Assembly (NCBI GenBank): GCA_963843645.1
Contig: CAWJLE010000005.1
Span: 682,001-746,000, forward strand
Direction: 5' to 3'
Length of the DNA: 64,000 bases
DNA from: CAWJLE01 sp963843645
Lineage (GTDB): Bacteria > Chloroflexota > Anaerolineae > DAOTYC01
This document shows positions 19,389 through 29,628 of the stretch, piece by piece; within the stretch, counting starts at the first letter, position 1; each line of letters opens with the position of its first letter. Both the position numbers and the translations under genes were made by a program. The notes below the pieces were generated by a model. That model worked only from the letters and a program-made list of their open reading frames with translations, had not been told where the DNA came from and did not search any database.

Positions 19389-20881
19389 TAGACCTCCGGG
19401 TCGATGCGCTTCTGCGTCAGAAGACCGTCTTGGGCGGTCATGCCGACCATCAGGCCGGCCAAAATCCAGAACAACACGAATAGCTGATTGTCTGCCAGCA
19501 GCACGAAATCGACCATGCTGTGGATGATCAGATGCGACTCGCCGGCGACGAGACCGATCAACAGGGCGGCCACCCAGCCGGTCCTGTGACTGAGCACGAA
19601 CTTCAGCGCTCGCCAGCCCAAGGCAGCGAGGAGCCACACGAAAGCAACAAATCCCAGCAGACCGGTGTCCGCGGTGATGAGCAGGAACGAATTATGAACG
19701 ACCCCCCGAGCGTCGTATTGTGCCAGGCTGTGGGTAGGGTCGTACTGCTCCACCGCGAGCAGGTAGTTGTTCATCCCGGCGCCTATGACCGGATGGTCGG
19801 CGATGATGGTCCACGCACCCTGCATGAGCGGTATTCGGGCCTCGGCGGCGCCCCGGTCGCTCTCTGTCAGCCGGTCGACGATCTGTCCGCCGGTCACCAC
19901 GTTCAGTACCACACCCAGGAACAGCAACAACGGGATAGCCACGAAAAATCGAGCGACGGGCCGGGGGTTCGTGCCTCTCGGGTACAGAGTCAACAGGATC
20001 AAGATGGAGATGATGAGTCCGGCCCACCCACCGCGCGACAGCGTGTAGACGTCTGCGAGCAGTCCTATGAACACGACGCCTACGGCCAGCAGCTTGAAGG
20101 TGCGGCTTGCCGGGGTGAACAGGATGGTCGCAATCAATGGGAGCGTCATGCCCAAGAATGCGGCCAGCGAATTGGCATGAACCAGCGTACCGCGAGGCCG
20201 CACTCCCTGCCAGTCCAGAATCAAGTCGGCGCGCGAGGCTGCCTCGCCCAGCGAACCGAGTCCCAATGGCCGCTGCGCGACGTATTCGTACAGGCCCAGA
20301 CTGCTCTGAAACGCGACGGCGGCCATGAGCCCCGCAAGAATCCAACGGGCATCGTGCTCGTCCGCCACGTGGTTGGCAAGGAACAGGTATAAAACGAAAC
20401 CCTTGGCCCACTGAACCAGCTGGAAGGCGGTGAAGGCTGGTTCTATGGCCACGAACGCAGAGGCGAGGCCCACGGCAATGAAGAGGAGGGCCGGCGCCGA
20501 AACGCTGGGAAAGAATCGGATTGGGCGATGACCAACCGTGACTTCGCCGATCCAAAGGCACACCAGAATTAACAAGACGACGTCAGTGGAATCGATGACG
20601 AAGCCTGAGACTCCGCCTATGTGCGCCGGTCGCCACAACAGGGTTCGGCTCACGTGCAGGGGCACGATGAATGCCAAAAGTGCCAGAAGCGGCCGCCGAA
20701 CCTCGCCGATGACGGCCAGAAACGCCAGCCCCACACTGCCCGCCACCACCATCGCGGTCGCAGGCAGGGGGAGTCGAATCGCGATCAAGCTCACGATTCC
20801 GCAGATTCCGCCGACGAGCAACGCAGCCGGCAGGCTCCGCGCCATCGACAGCTTCGACATCGACAGGCCCATAGCCCTCAT
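19388..20881 (-). CDS. O-antigen ligase/polymerase family protein (Wzy/WaaL-like)
   Basis: 497 aa integral membrane protein with about 11-12 hydrophobic segments. The large periplasmic loop between them contains RGVRPRGTLVHANSLAAFLG and a second region with HPVIGAGMNNYL and HNSFLLITADTGLLG, typical of the Wzy_C family. In an EPS locus with Wzx and Wzc it is most likely the repeat-unit polymerase. ATG 20881 overlaps the wzx stop (ATGA). Confidence 0.87.
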   Translation of the reverse strand: MRAMGLSMSKLSMARSLPAALLVGGICGIVSLIAIRLPLPATAMVVAGSVGLAFLAVIGEVRRPLLALLAFIVPLHVSRTLLWRPAHIGGVSGFVIDSTDVVLLILVCLWIGEVTVGHRPIRFFPSVSAPALLFIAVGLASAFVAIEPAFTAFQLVQWAKGFVLYLFLANHVADEHDARWILAGLMAAVAFQSSLGLYEYVAQRPLGLGSLGEAASRADLILDWQGVRPRGTLVHANSLAAFLGMTLPLIATILFTPASRTFKLLAVGVVFIGLLADVYTLSRGGWAGLIISILILLTLYPRGTNPRPVARFFVAIPLLLFLGVVLNVVTGGQIVDRLTESDRGAAEARIPLMQGAWTIIADHPVIGAGMNNYLLAVEQYDPTHSLAQYDARGVVHNSFLLITADTGLLGFVAFVWLLAALGWRALKFVLSHRTGWVAALLIGLVAGESHLIIHSMVDFVLLADNQLFVLFWILAGLMVGMTAQDGLLTQKRIDPEV

Positions 20882-22444
20882 TTTACGAGCCCCGATCCCT
20901 GTGGGTCGCTCGGCCCCGGCCCGGTTTCCGGAAACCGGCTGGACGAAGGTCCAACGGGCGCTTGCGGCCGGGCGTTCACGCGCACGCCCCATCTCTGCAT
21001 CAGCTGCCAGGCCCCGGGCGGAACAGCGGCCAACGCAATCGCTTTCTCTTGTGCGTCGATCGCCTGCAAGAGCAACAGTGCGCCAATGTAGATGGCTGCG
21101 CTCGGGACGATCAGCAGGAAAATCGTGACTCCGTGAAACGACAACAGGAAGGCAGCCATGGCCAGCCCGCTGAGGGCGATCCTGTCCAAACCGCGCCAAA
21201 GCGGCAGAGCGCCGAAGACGCCACGAAGAACACGCAGCTTGATGATCAGAACCAGGGCCTCGGTGAGCGCAGCCGCGATGCTGGCCCCGACGAAGCTCAG
21301 GATCGAAACCATGAATATGTTGACCAGGACCGTGAACACCAGCCCGATCAAAGCAATGCCGAGCAACGTCTTCTCGCGGTTGGTCGAGATGATCGCTGAG
21401 TCGAGCGCGAAGTTTAGGAACCCCAACAAGAGAGTCACCATTGCGATCTGCATGGCCGGCGCGGCGGCGATGAAGGCGCTCCCATACATCATCTGGATGA
21501 TGGGATGGCTCAAGATGCCGAGCCCCAGCGAAATGGGCAGGCCCAACATGAACAGGAAACGGAACGTCTGGGTAAAGGTCCTCGCCAGGGAAGCCTCACT
21601 CTGGACGGATTGTTTCGACATCGCCGGGAGAACTGCGCCAATTATGCTGGTTGGGACGAACGCAAACAGAGAGAGGAACTTGGTGGCGGCGGAATACAGG
21701 CCGGTGACTTCATCACCTCTGAGGAGGGAAAGGATTACGGTGTCGGCGCGGACGTAGAGGATGATGACACTGGCCATTAAGGCAAAAGGCAGCGCGCTGC
21801 GAAATGTGCCCAGCCACACCTGCAGGTCGACGTGAAAAGAAGGGCGGGCCACGCGGATTCGAAGCAGATACACACACAGCAGCAGGCAGATTACGTAGGT
21901 GACGAATTCGGCCCCGGCATAGATCAAAACGCCGTAGCCCAGGAGGAGTATGGTGGATACCAACACCGCACGCAGGGCACTGAAGGAGAATCGCACCATG
22001 GCCTCGTACTCGACAGATTGCCGGGCGCGAAAGAAAGAATTCAGAGTGGCGAGGCAGGCATTGAGAATGGTGCTGAGTCCCACGACGTAAGTGAGGCGCA
22101 GTTTGGCACCTTCCGTGCCGATAACGTGCAGGGCGATCACCATCACCAGGAATGAAACGGCGGCCAGCGCGGCCTGCAAGATAAAAACATCGCCCATCAT
22201 GCGCGAGGCTCGAGTTTCGTCCCGAGCCACTTCGCGGATGACGAGCGTGTCGAATCCGAACGCGACCACGACGCCGAAATATTTCGGTGAACGCAGAGGC
22301 GAAAGCGAGTAAGCCGAAGTTGTTTACGCCGAGGTGCCGCGCCGCAATGACGACCACCACCATCCCCAGCACTTTGCTGAGGATTTCTACAACTACCAGA
22401 ATAGTGGCGTTCCTAAATATCTTCGTTCCGGCGTGCTCGCTCAT
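20878..22444 (-). CDS. polysaccharide flippase, MATE/Wzx type (one frameshift)
   Basis: About 520 aa with roughly 14 membrane segments. The N-terminus reads MSEHAGTKIFRNATILVVVE and LGVNNFGLLAFASAF. The frame breaks near 22280 after FTEIF; the other frame continues VVVAFGFDTLVIREVARDET and runs through the remaining helices. Start at ATG 22444 with GGAG upstream. Moves the lipid-linked repeat unit across the membrane before Wzy polymerisation. Confidence 0.85.
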
Positions 22445-22541
22445 CAAAGCGCCTACTCCGCGGCGTGACAATTCAAAGGAATGATCTGTTTTCAGCTTCG
22501 AGGCAGGCGCCTGACTTACTCCGCTCAGTTACCGGTATTGT

Positions 22542-24017
22542 TCAGATGATTGCGCTATGATTCTTACCTGCTCGATTCACTACGACGCCGATCAGGACGG
22601 CGTTGGCGTCAGCGAGTTCCTGACGTGCCTTTTGAACTGCCTCTTGCTCGGTTTGGCCGAGCCTGACCACCAGCAGCACCTCCTGGGCGGCGGCGGCAAG
22701 TTCCGACGTCTCTATCGCTGACGAAAGATCCGGCCCATCCAGCAGAATGATGTCAAAATGCTTGGCCAGCTGCGCAATGACCGTCGCGAAGCGTTTGCTG
22801 CCGAGCGCTGCCGATGGATCATCGACGGGCACCGGACCACTGGTAAGCACACATAGCCCCGGGACGGTCGTCTTCTGCAGCGTTTCCTCCAGAGTCATGT
22901 CGGGCTTGAGCACGTTGCTGAGTCCTTTAGTGTTGGGCAGATCGAATACTCGGTGCAAGACCGGAAAGTGCAGATCACCATCGACGACGACCACCTGTCG
23001 ACCCGCCTGTGCCAGGGAATACGCCAGATTGGCCGTGACCGTCGACTTGCCTTCTTGGGGTTTCGCGCTCGTCACCAAGAGGGCCTGTGGATCCCGCCCG
23101 TCGGTGTGCCGGAGTATGACGGTGCGGAGACGACGAAAAGCCGCTCCCATCGGCGAGTGGCCGTCGTATATCTTTGGATGTTGGCGCCCCCTGACCGTCG
23201 GGATCACCGCCAGCAGGGGAGACTGTGTGACTGAGGCGATCTGATCCGGGGTATACAACGTGGTGTCCAGGTGCTCCGACAAGAAGCCCAGCCCAACACC
23301 CCCCGCCAAACCGAGCAGCAGTCCCACGACCACGTTGAGCTCCATGCGCGGTTTGGACGGCTTGACCGGCAGGGTGGCTGGATCGACAACCGAGATGGTG
23401 CTCGTCTGCAGCGCAGCCGCAGTTCGTGCTTTCTGATACTGCTCCAACAAGGTAGCGTATGCCTGCTGTTTCAGCTCGAGATCCCGGCGAGCAAAGGCCA
23501 GGTCTTCGGAGCTGATCAGGCCTGAATACTGCTGCTGGGATTGCTTCACCTCGTTGTCGGCTTCCGTGAGCTGCTGTTTCAGTATCGTCTCAGACTCCCC
23601 ATTATCGCCCATGTACAACTTCCCGGCCGATTCGATGAGGATGGCGGTGAGTGTGTTCGCCGCCTTCTGAGCCAGGGCCGGATCGCGATCCATAACCGTG
23701 ATCTTGATGATCTCGGTATTGGCCAGCAGTTCTGCGGTTACCTCCGGGGGAGTCGAGACGCCAAGCCTTTTGGAGAGCTCGACCAGCGTGGGGCCGCTGG
23801 TTGCCAGCACGGGTATGGTGTTCAAAAGCCGCTCAGAGTACTGGTAGTCAGCGTATTGGGTGGAATTGGCTGTCACGACGCGCAGTGTGGTCGTGGTGGT
23901 GTAGGTCGGCGGAATGAGGGTGCTGCCGACGGCAACCGCGACGAGCGTGGCAAACGTGGTCAAAACCACTGCCCACTTGCGCCTACCCAAGACCTCAAAG
24001 TAGTCTTTTAGCTCCAT
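22542..24017 (-). CDS. Wzc-like polysaccharide co-polymerase fused to tyrosine kinase
   Basis: About 491 aa. Wzz domain: membrane segment near residue 25 (VVLTTFATLVAVAVGSTL), coiled extracytoplasmic region, second membrane segment near residue 235 with PSKPRMELNVVVGLLLGL. BY-kinase domain: Walker A PQEGKSTVTANLA, Walker A' VVVDGDLHFP (the usual arginine is absent), Walker B IILLDGPD. No tyrosine cluster is visible at the C-terminus, which ends GKNHSAII. Start at ATG 24017, just inside a TTG-initiated longer frame. Controls chain length and export. It has its own promoter. Confidence 0.87.
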   Translation of the reverse strand: MELKDYFEVLGRRKWAVVLTTFATLVAVAVGSTLIPPTYTTTTTLRVVTANSTQYADYQYSERLLNTIPVLATSGPTLVELSKRLGVSTPPEVTAELLANTEIIKITVMDRDPALAQKAANTLTAILIESAGKLYMGDNGESETILKQQLTEADNEVKQSQQQYSGLISSEDLAFARRDLELKQQAYATLLEQYQKARTAAALQTSTISVVDPATLPVKPSKPRMELNVVVGLLLGLAGGVGLGFLSEHLDTTLYTPDQIASVTQSPLLAVIPTVRGRQHPKIYDGHSPMGAAFRRLRTVILRHTDGRDPQALLVTSAKPQEGKSTVTANLAYSLAQAGRQVVVVDGDLHFPVLHRVFDLPNTKGLSNVLKPDMTLEETLQKTTVPGLCVLTSGPVPVDDPSAALGSKRFATVIAQLAKHFDIILLDGPDLSSAIETSELAAAAQEVLLVVRLGQTEQEAVQKARQELADANAVLIGVVVNRAGKNHSAII

Positions 24018-24077
24018 TACCTGCTCACTCTCGTGCAATCATATAATACATAGCGGGCACTTCGCGGTGTTCAGAAC

Positions 24078-24106
24078 ATTCTATCATTAAAACTGTTAAC
24101 AGTCAA
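24078..24106 (-). promoter_or_regulatory. promoter of wzc with palindrome over the -35 box
   Basis: Minus strand TTGACT (24106-24101), 17-bp spacer, TAGAAT (24083-24078). The perfect palindrome ACTGTTAACAGT (24092-24103) overlaps the -35 box, a plausible repressor site. Confidence 0.6.
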
Positions 24107-24141
24107 TCGGGATGTCGATTGAAGATGCGCTCGAAAAACAC

Positions 24142-25420
24142 TCAACATGGGAAGTCCAGGTGCGCCACTGGGATAGTCACACTCTCTTTTCTGTTGTGGT
24201 CCGCGGGGTTACGTTCGAGGCTCGTCAGCCGTTGGCCGGCCAGGAAGACGTCTGCCCGGTCGCGGTGCGGCACCTCAAACGTCAGCCCTTGCAGCAGCTG
24301 AGTGGTGGGCGCGGACCACCCGAACACCGGATCACGCAATCCATCGATCAGGATCTGCGTCCGCCCGTCCACTTCTCGCTGCGACCAAACCAGGTACCGT
24401 CGGGCCAGGTGATAGTTTAGCAGCTTCGATGTGGTGGTGACGTAGATCGAACCCTCTCGGTACTCGCGCTCGAGATTGCGCAGAGCCGCCTGGGTTTCCG
24501 GCGGAACAGCCTGTGGGCAGCCCTGAGTGTGCCCGAAGTGCGTGTATACGATGCAGGACCCCTCGGCGGTCTTGAGGCGGCCCAGAGCCCGCGGCGAGAT
24601 GGCGCCCGCCAATCCCTGTGCGGTCGAAATCGTCCGGACGGTCGCAATACCGCATGAATTCGTGCACGCGCTGCCCGTCTTCCAGCTCCAGCACCTGGGT
24701 CAGCTCGTTGTGCCGGTGGATCTGGAAACGCGGATCACCGCGCCAGCGGCCCACTGTTTGCTTGCGAAATTCCTTCAGCACGTCTAACGCCGAGTGTGCC
24801 GGATGTGACGGGTCGACCACCGTCGCCAGGCCGCTGCCCGACCGGGCCGGCGATTGGCCAATCACGCGCGTCATCGCGCCAACCCAGGCAAAGCGAATCC
24901 CAAAAGCCAGGGTGACGTCCGCGTGGTAGGCGGCCGACTTGACGTCGTCTCCCTCACATACTCCAAAGAAGTACGTGAATTTCCGGCTTAAGTTGGTGCG
25001 CGCCCCGTTGTGGTTGATCCACACGTCCAGATGGCAATCCGCCGCCTCGAGCGCGTCCAGAGCGCGCAACACCTGCTCGCGCGTATCCGCGGCGTCGCCG
25101 TAGGAGTGCAGGCTGTCAATGTAGCCGGCGTGGATCAGGTCGATGATGACCTGGCGGGCCCGCGCCTCTCGTCCGAACCACGAAAAGTCTTGTTTCTGAT
25201 CGTAAAAGTAGAAGCTGTTGCTGATCTCCAGGCCCACACCCCGGCCCATCGACGTCAAGCCTGACGTGTTCAGGAATCGCTGAATCTCCAGGAACTGGTC
25301 GACACTTCGCGTGTCGTCGATGTCGCTGGCAATCGCGAGCCCGGCCCGGTAGGGATAAGGAAAGCACCGCAAAGATGCCGGTTGGCCCGAAGGAGTGTTG
25401 GACGATCGAGTGGATGTCAT
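24142..25420 (-). CDS. polysaccharide deacetylase-like protein of unknown function (one frameshift)
   Basis: About 426 aa. I recognise no exact family. The N-terminus has PYRAGLAIASDIDDTRSVDQ, then LHSYGDAADTREQ and DVWINHNGARTN, spaced like the metal-binding positions of NodB-type carbohydrate esterases. The frame breaks near 24610 (after DDFDRT); the shifted frame continues GAISPRALGRLKTAEGSC, IVYTHFGHTQGC and STSKLLNYHLA-like sequence to the stop. Start at ATG 25420 with GAGGAG upstream. It lies 13 bp after a clear deacetylase gene, so a role in EPS modification is likely. Confidence 0.65.
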
Positions 25421-25433
25421 GTGCGCAGTCTCC

Positions 25434-26216
25434 TCACCCGTCCGCGGGCGGCGCGACCGCATCGCGCGTCCCGCGGAATCCTCGCCGAGCCAGGCTCCCA
25501 AGTTCACGGAGACGCTGAAATCTGGCGTGCGTGCCGCGGGCTTTCAGGGCAAAAGTCCAGGGTGTGTCGCGTCGCGAGCACTCGGTCCGCCGCAGATTGA
25601 AGCGACCCGATGGCCCGAGGTCGCCGCCACAGGCTGCAACGTAGCCACACTCGGCTGCCAGGCGCTGAACACGAGTGTCGGAGGCATTGTAGGGGTAGGC
25701 GAGGAAGTCCACGGAAACGCCGAGATGATCTTCGAGGGCAGCCTTGGAATCCAGCAGCTCACGGCAAACCGCTTCGTCGTCGAGGTGCGGGAGCCGGGGA
25801 TGGGTGACCGTGTGGCTGCCAAACGTGTAACCCGCCCGCGCGAGCTCGGCAGCCTCCGCCCAGGACATGAGCCGTGCGGCGCCCTCACCCTCTTGCTTGT
25901 CCCAATTGCTGCCCCGGCCCATGCGCCCGGTGACGACGAAAATGGTGGCGATGAAACCATAATGAGCCAGTATCGGTGGGACGGTCGTGTACGCGTCTCG
26001 AAAGCCGTCGTCGAACGTCAGCGTGAAGTTCTTCTGTGGGCGGCGGCGTCCTGACGACGTTTCTCCAATCGCCTCGTCCAGACGCAAGCACCGATAGCCT
26101 GCCCCATACAAATAGGCCATCTGCTGTTTGAATTGCGTCGGCGGCACCGCCAGCATCCGATTATCCAGGTCCACCGGCAATTCTGTGACCTGGTGATATT
26201 GAAGAATCGGGATCAT
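25434..26216 (-). CDS. polysaccharide deacetylase (NodB domain)
   Basis: 260 aa. NodB motifs are clear: LTFDDGFRDAY (motif 1), GSHTVTHPRL (motif 2, the metal histidines), FLAYPYNASDT (motif 3). N-terminus MIPILQYHQVTE is typical of this carbohydrate esterase 4 group. ATG 26216 was preferred over an upstream frame that runs into the aminotransferase stop. Removes N-acetyl groups from a surface or EPS polymer. No signal peptide is evident, so it may act on a lipid-linked intermediate. Confidence 0.88.
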   Translation of the reverse strand: MIPILQYHQVTELPVDLDNRMLAVPPTQFKQQMAYLYGAGYRCLRLDEAIGETSSGRRRPQKNFTLTFDDGFRDAYTTVPPILAHYGFIATIFVVTGRMGRGSNWDKQEGEGAARLMSWAEAAELARAGYTFGSHTVTHPRLPHLDDEAVCRELLDSKAALEDHLGVSVDFLAYPYNASDTRVQRLAAECGYVAACGGDLGPSGRFNLRRTECSRRDTPWTFALKARGTHARFQRLRELGSLARRGFRGTRDAVAPPADG

Positions 26217-26235
26217 CGGGAACGTCCTGAACCGG

Positions 26236-27378
26236 CTAGGACATCGCCTGTTGCACAAACGCCTGAACCACCTGGCTCACTCGCTCAATGGCTGCCGGGT
26301 TCAACTCAGCGAACATGGGTAGAGACACACCGCGATCCGCCAGTCGCTCGGTCACCGGGAATTGGCCGCGCGGGTAATCCAGGTCGCAGTACGACTCCTG
26401 GAGATGGATGGGAATCGGGTAATGGATGCCCGTGCCAATGCCTTGTTCCTGCAAGCTCTGGCGCAGGCCGTCTCTATCGACAGGCGTCTGAATGACGTAG
26501 AGATGGTAGACGGGCTCCGCGTAATTCGCGACGGCGGGAACAACCACGCTGCTGCCGGCGAATAGCTGGTCGTAACGCGCCGCATGGTCGCGTCGCTGTG
26601 CGTTCCAACGATCCAGATAGGGCAGTTTGACGCGGAGCACCGCTGCCTGGATCGTATCCAGCCGGTGATTGTAGCCCATCTCGACGTGATGATACTTCAC
26701 CGTCTGGCCGTAATTGCGCAGCCGCCGCACGCGGTCCGCCGTCTGGGCGTCGTTCATGGTCAGTATTCCGCCGTCGCCGCAACCGCCCAGGTTCTTGGCC
26801 GGATAGAAGCTGAAGGCCGCCGCATCGCCCAGGGCGCCCACTCGTCGTCCCTTGTAGCGCGCGCCGTGCGCCTGGCAGGCATCTTCGATCACGACCAGGC
26901 CGTACCGTCCGGCGATGGCCACGATCGGATCCATGTCAGCCGCCTGCCCGTAGAGATGCACGGGGATGATGGCCCGCGTCCGGGGCGTGATGGCCGACTC
27001 GACCTGAGCCACGTCGATGGTGTACGTGCGTGGGTCACAGTCGACCAGCACGGGCCGCGCGCCTGTGAAAGAGATCGCGGAGGCTGTGGCGATGAACGTG
27101 TTGGCGACGGTGATCACCTCGTCGCCTTCACCGATGTGGAACGCGCGCAGCGCCAACTCCAACGCCGACGTTCCGCTGTCGACGGCGACGGCCTGCGCAG
27201 CCCCGCAATACGCGGCGAATTCTGTCTCGAACAGCTCGACGTCCTCTCCCAGGACGAAGTCCGCGCGGCGAAGGACGCCCGAAATCGCCGCGTCGATCTC
27301 ACCCTTGATCGATTCGTATTGGGCAACTAGGTCAACGAATGGAACCTTATCTGGAGCCACCACTTGTGCAGAGCTCAT
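26236..27378 (-). CDS. DegT/DnrJ/EryC1/StrS sugar aminotransferase
   Basis: 380 aa PLP enzyme, full family length. Features: PFVDLVAQYESIKGEI near the N-terminus, SGTSALELALRA, GDEVITVANTFIAT, VIEDACQAHGA (the PLP aspartate) and the lysine-bearing SFYPAKNLGG. Transfers an amino group to a keto-sugar nucleotide, supplying an amino sugar for the polymer. Followed 131 bp upstream by the Gfo/Idh/MocA gene, a common partner in making acetamido or amino uronic sugars. Confidence 0.92.
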   Translation of the reverse strand: MSSAQVVAPDKVPFVDLVAQYESIKGEIDAAISGVLRRADFVLGEDVELFETEFAAYCGAAQAVAVDSGTSALELALRAFHIGEGDEVITVANTFIATASAISFTGARPVLVDCDPRTYTIDVAQVESAITPRTRAIIPVHLYGQAADMDPIVAIAGRYGLVVIEDACQAHGARYKGRRVGALGDAAAFSFYPAKNLGGCGDGGILTMNDAQTADRVRRLRNYGQTVKYHHVEMGYNHRLDTIQAAVLRVKLPYLDRWNAQRRDHAARYDQLFAGSSVVVPAVANYAEPVYHLYVIQTPVDRDGLRQSLQEQGIGTGIHYPIPIHLQESYCDLDYPRGQFPVTERLADRGVSLPMFAELNPAAIERVSQVVQAFVQQAMS

Positions 27379-27509
27379 CGTCTCTTACGCCCTCACCTTG
27401 CGTAGGCATCGACTGTTAGTCGACATAAAGACGAGGGCAGATCGCTCGGCCCTCGTAGCAGTGTCCATCTGACGTTCTCGCGCCCGAGCCGTAGAACTTC
27501 CGACGGTTC

Positions 27510-28532
27510 TCAGACGGTCACCGGACGGCCATGACCGGCCAATGATTTCTCCACGGCCGCCATAACGCGAGCTACTTCCAGCCCTTTTGTCCCATCGCTC
27601 AACGGTGCTGCCTTGCCTTCGATCACGTCGAGGAAGTGCATGCACTGGTTCTTGAGCGGCTCGCTGGCCTCGATCTTGGGACTGATGACATCGCCGTCGC
27701 GGACGAGGTAGCTGTATTCGCCAAAACTATTCGCTTCGGCTTCGGCCGGAGCCACCCCTTTTTCGAACACCCGCACCTGTTCCATGGTGTTTACGTCATC
27801 GAACACGATGCGCTTTCGACTGCCCACGATTACCACCTGACGTACCTTCTGGGGGTCGGCCCAACTCACGTGGATGTGGGCCACGACCCCGCTGGGGTAG
27901 GTCAGTGTAATGAATCCCACATCCTCGCGCTTGTTGCGGAGCGGCCGGGCTCCGATGGCTGATACCTCCACCGGAGTCTGGTTCAGCAGGTAGTCGAAGA
28001 TGGAGATGTCGTGCGGGGCCAGGTCCCAGATGGCGCTGACGTCCTCGCGCAATGGGCCCAGATTGGTGCGGGTAGCGTACAGGTAGTACACCTCGCCGAA
28101 GTCGGCGTTATCCAGCAAGGACTTGACCTTGCGAATGCCGCCATTGTACAGAAACGTATGCCCCACCATCAGGGTCACGCCCTGGGTGTGGGCGAGGCTG
28201 ATCAGCTCCTCGGCCTGGTCTATCCGCGTGGTCATCGGTTTCTCGACCAGGACGTGTTTGCCGCGCAGCAGGCATTCCTTGACGACCGCGAAGTGCTGTG
28301 TAGCCGGCGTCGCGACGACCACGGCGTCGATCGTTGGGTCCGCCAAGACGGTCTGGTAGTCGTCGCAGGTTGCCAGCGAAGGAAAACGTTGCCTCAGTAA
28401 CTGCAGCCGATCCGGCCGTTGATCCGCGGCTGTTGCCATTCGGGCTCGGGGCAGTTCGGTGAGCACGCGTACGTAGTTGATGCCCCAATACCCACAGCCG
28501 ATAACTCCTATTCCGCTCGATCCATCACGCAT
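27510..28532 (-). CDS. Gfo/Idh/MocA family oxidoreductase (sugar-nucleotide dehydrogenase)
   Basis: 340 aa. Rossmann fingerprint IGVIGCGYWGINYVR at the N-terminus, the conserved VEKPMTT near residue 95, and ISIFDYLLN/DLAPHD in the catalytic half. Resembles WlbA/WbpB-type dehydrogenases that oxidise a UDP-sugar before transamination. With the downstream aminotransferase this suggests synthesis of a modified amino sugar for the EPS. Confidence 0.88.
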   Translation of the reverse strand: MRDGSSGIGVIGCGYWGINYVRVLTELPRARMATAADQRPDRLQLLRQRFPSLATCDDYQTVLADPTIDAVVVATPATQHFAVVKECLLRGKHVLVEKPMTTRIDQAEELISLAHTQGVTLMVGHTFLYNGGIRKVKSLLDNADFGEVYYLYATRTNLGPLREDVSAIWDLAPHDISIFDYLLNQTPVEVSAIGARPLRNKREDVGFITLTYPSGVVAHIHVSWADPQKVRQVVIVGSRKRIVFDDVNTMEQVRVFEKGVAPAEAEANSFGEYSYLVRDGDVISPKIEASEPLKNQCMHFLDVIEGKAAPLSDGTKGLEVARVMAAVEKSLAGHGRPVTV

Positions 28533-28556
28533 GAAGTGAACTCGTCCTCCCGACCG

Positions 28557-29279
28557 CTAGTATGCGCCCTTGCCTGCCGCTGCCGCCGGGATCGTCATGA
28601 GGAGAATCTCGGCATCCAGCCAAATCGATTGGTGGGCAATGTAGTCCAGGTCCAGTCGGATCATCTCGTCGTACGACACTGCCGACCGCCCGCGAACCTG
28701 CCACAGCCCGGTGAGACCCGGTGTGGCGGCGAGGCGCTTCCAATGCCAGCGCTTGTATTGCTCCACTTCGTACACGGGAACCGGACGGGGTCCTACCAGG
28801 CTCATTTCGCCCTTCAGCACGTTGTAGAGCTGTGGCAACTCGTCCAAACTGGTCTTGCGCAAGAACCTGCCGACCATCGTCACACGAGGGTCGTTCGTGA
28901 GCTTGAAAGCGCCGTCTGAGTTGGCTTCCACCTGGCCCTCAATGAAGGCTTTGATAAAGGCCTGGTGTACGGACTGATCTGCATTATGAGTCATAGTGCG
29001 GAACTTATAAAGAGTGAATGTTTGAGCTTCCCAGTCTGTCTTCCCCGCATGCTGCCGGCGCTTGGCACCAACGCGGATCTGCTTGAAGATCACGGGGCCG
29101 GACGAGTCGAGCGCGATTGCCAGGCTGACGATCAACAACAACGGGAAGAGCAGCACCAGAAGCATCGCTGCCAGGGCCGCATCCAACCCCCGCTTGAGCA
29201 AGTAGTAGACCGCTTTGTCGCGCTTAACCGACGCGCTGAATGTACTGTGAACAGGATACACGCCTAACTGATGGGCCAT
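28557..29279 (-). CDS. undecaprenyl-phosphate sugar phosphotransferase (WbaP/WcaJ type)
   Basis: 240 aa. One long membrane hairpin (LDAALAAMLLVLLFPLLLIV), then the catalytic domain: YKFRTM, FLRKTSLDELPQLYNVLKG, MSLVGPRPV, and LTGLWQVRGR. Starts repeat-unit synthesis by moving a sugar-1-phosphate to undecaprenyl phosphate. Start at ATG 29279 with GAGG upstream; the open frame extends further but lacks sense. First gene of the minus-strand EPS operon. Confidence 0.92.
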   Translation of the reverse strand: MAHQLGVYPVHSTFSASVKRDKAVYYLLKRGLDAALAAMLLVLLFPLLLIVSLAIALDSSGPVIFKQIRVGAKRRQHAGKTDWEAQTFTLYKFRTMTHNADQSVHQAFIKAFIEGQVEANSDGAFKLTNDPRVTMVGRFLRKTSLDELPQLYNVLKGEMSLVGPRPVPVYEVEQYKRWHWKRLAATPGLTGLWQVRGRSAVSYDEMIRLDLDYIAHQSIWLDAEILLMTIPAAAAGKGAY

Positions 29280-29628
29280 TAAGGTAACCTCGATGTGCTT
29301 CCACGATGGTTGGCGACGACCGGGCACCAGTGAAGCCAAGCGGGGTGCCCATGTCCGACGTACCAGTTCCAATAAGTCGACCCACGGCGATGAGTGCCTC
29401 TGTCGCTGCCCAAGTGCGGCTGCAACACAAACAACTCGCACGGCAGCGACTCACAATCCTGGAACGCCTCTTCCGAGGCGTTCCAGTTCCGAGAGTAGCA
29501 CAGCGGCGAGGATAAATTAACTCAGTTTTGAAAACAAGAAGACATTCGCGCGGTATAGCCAGCCATACCCCTCAGAGAGCGGGAGGACTGAGGGATGGCG
29601 TCACAAATAATCAATTGATAAATGCTTC

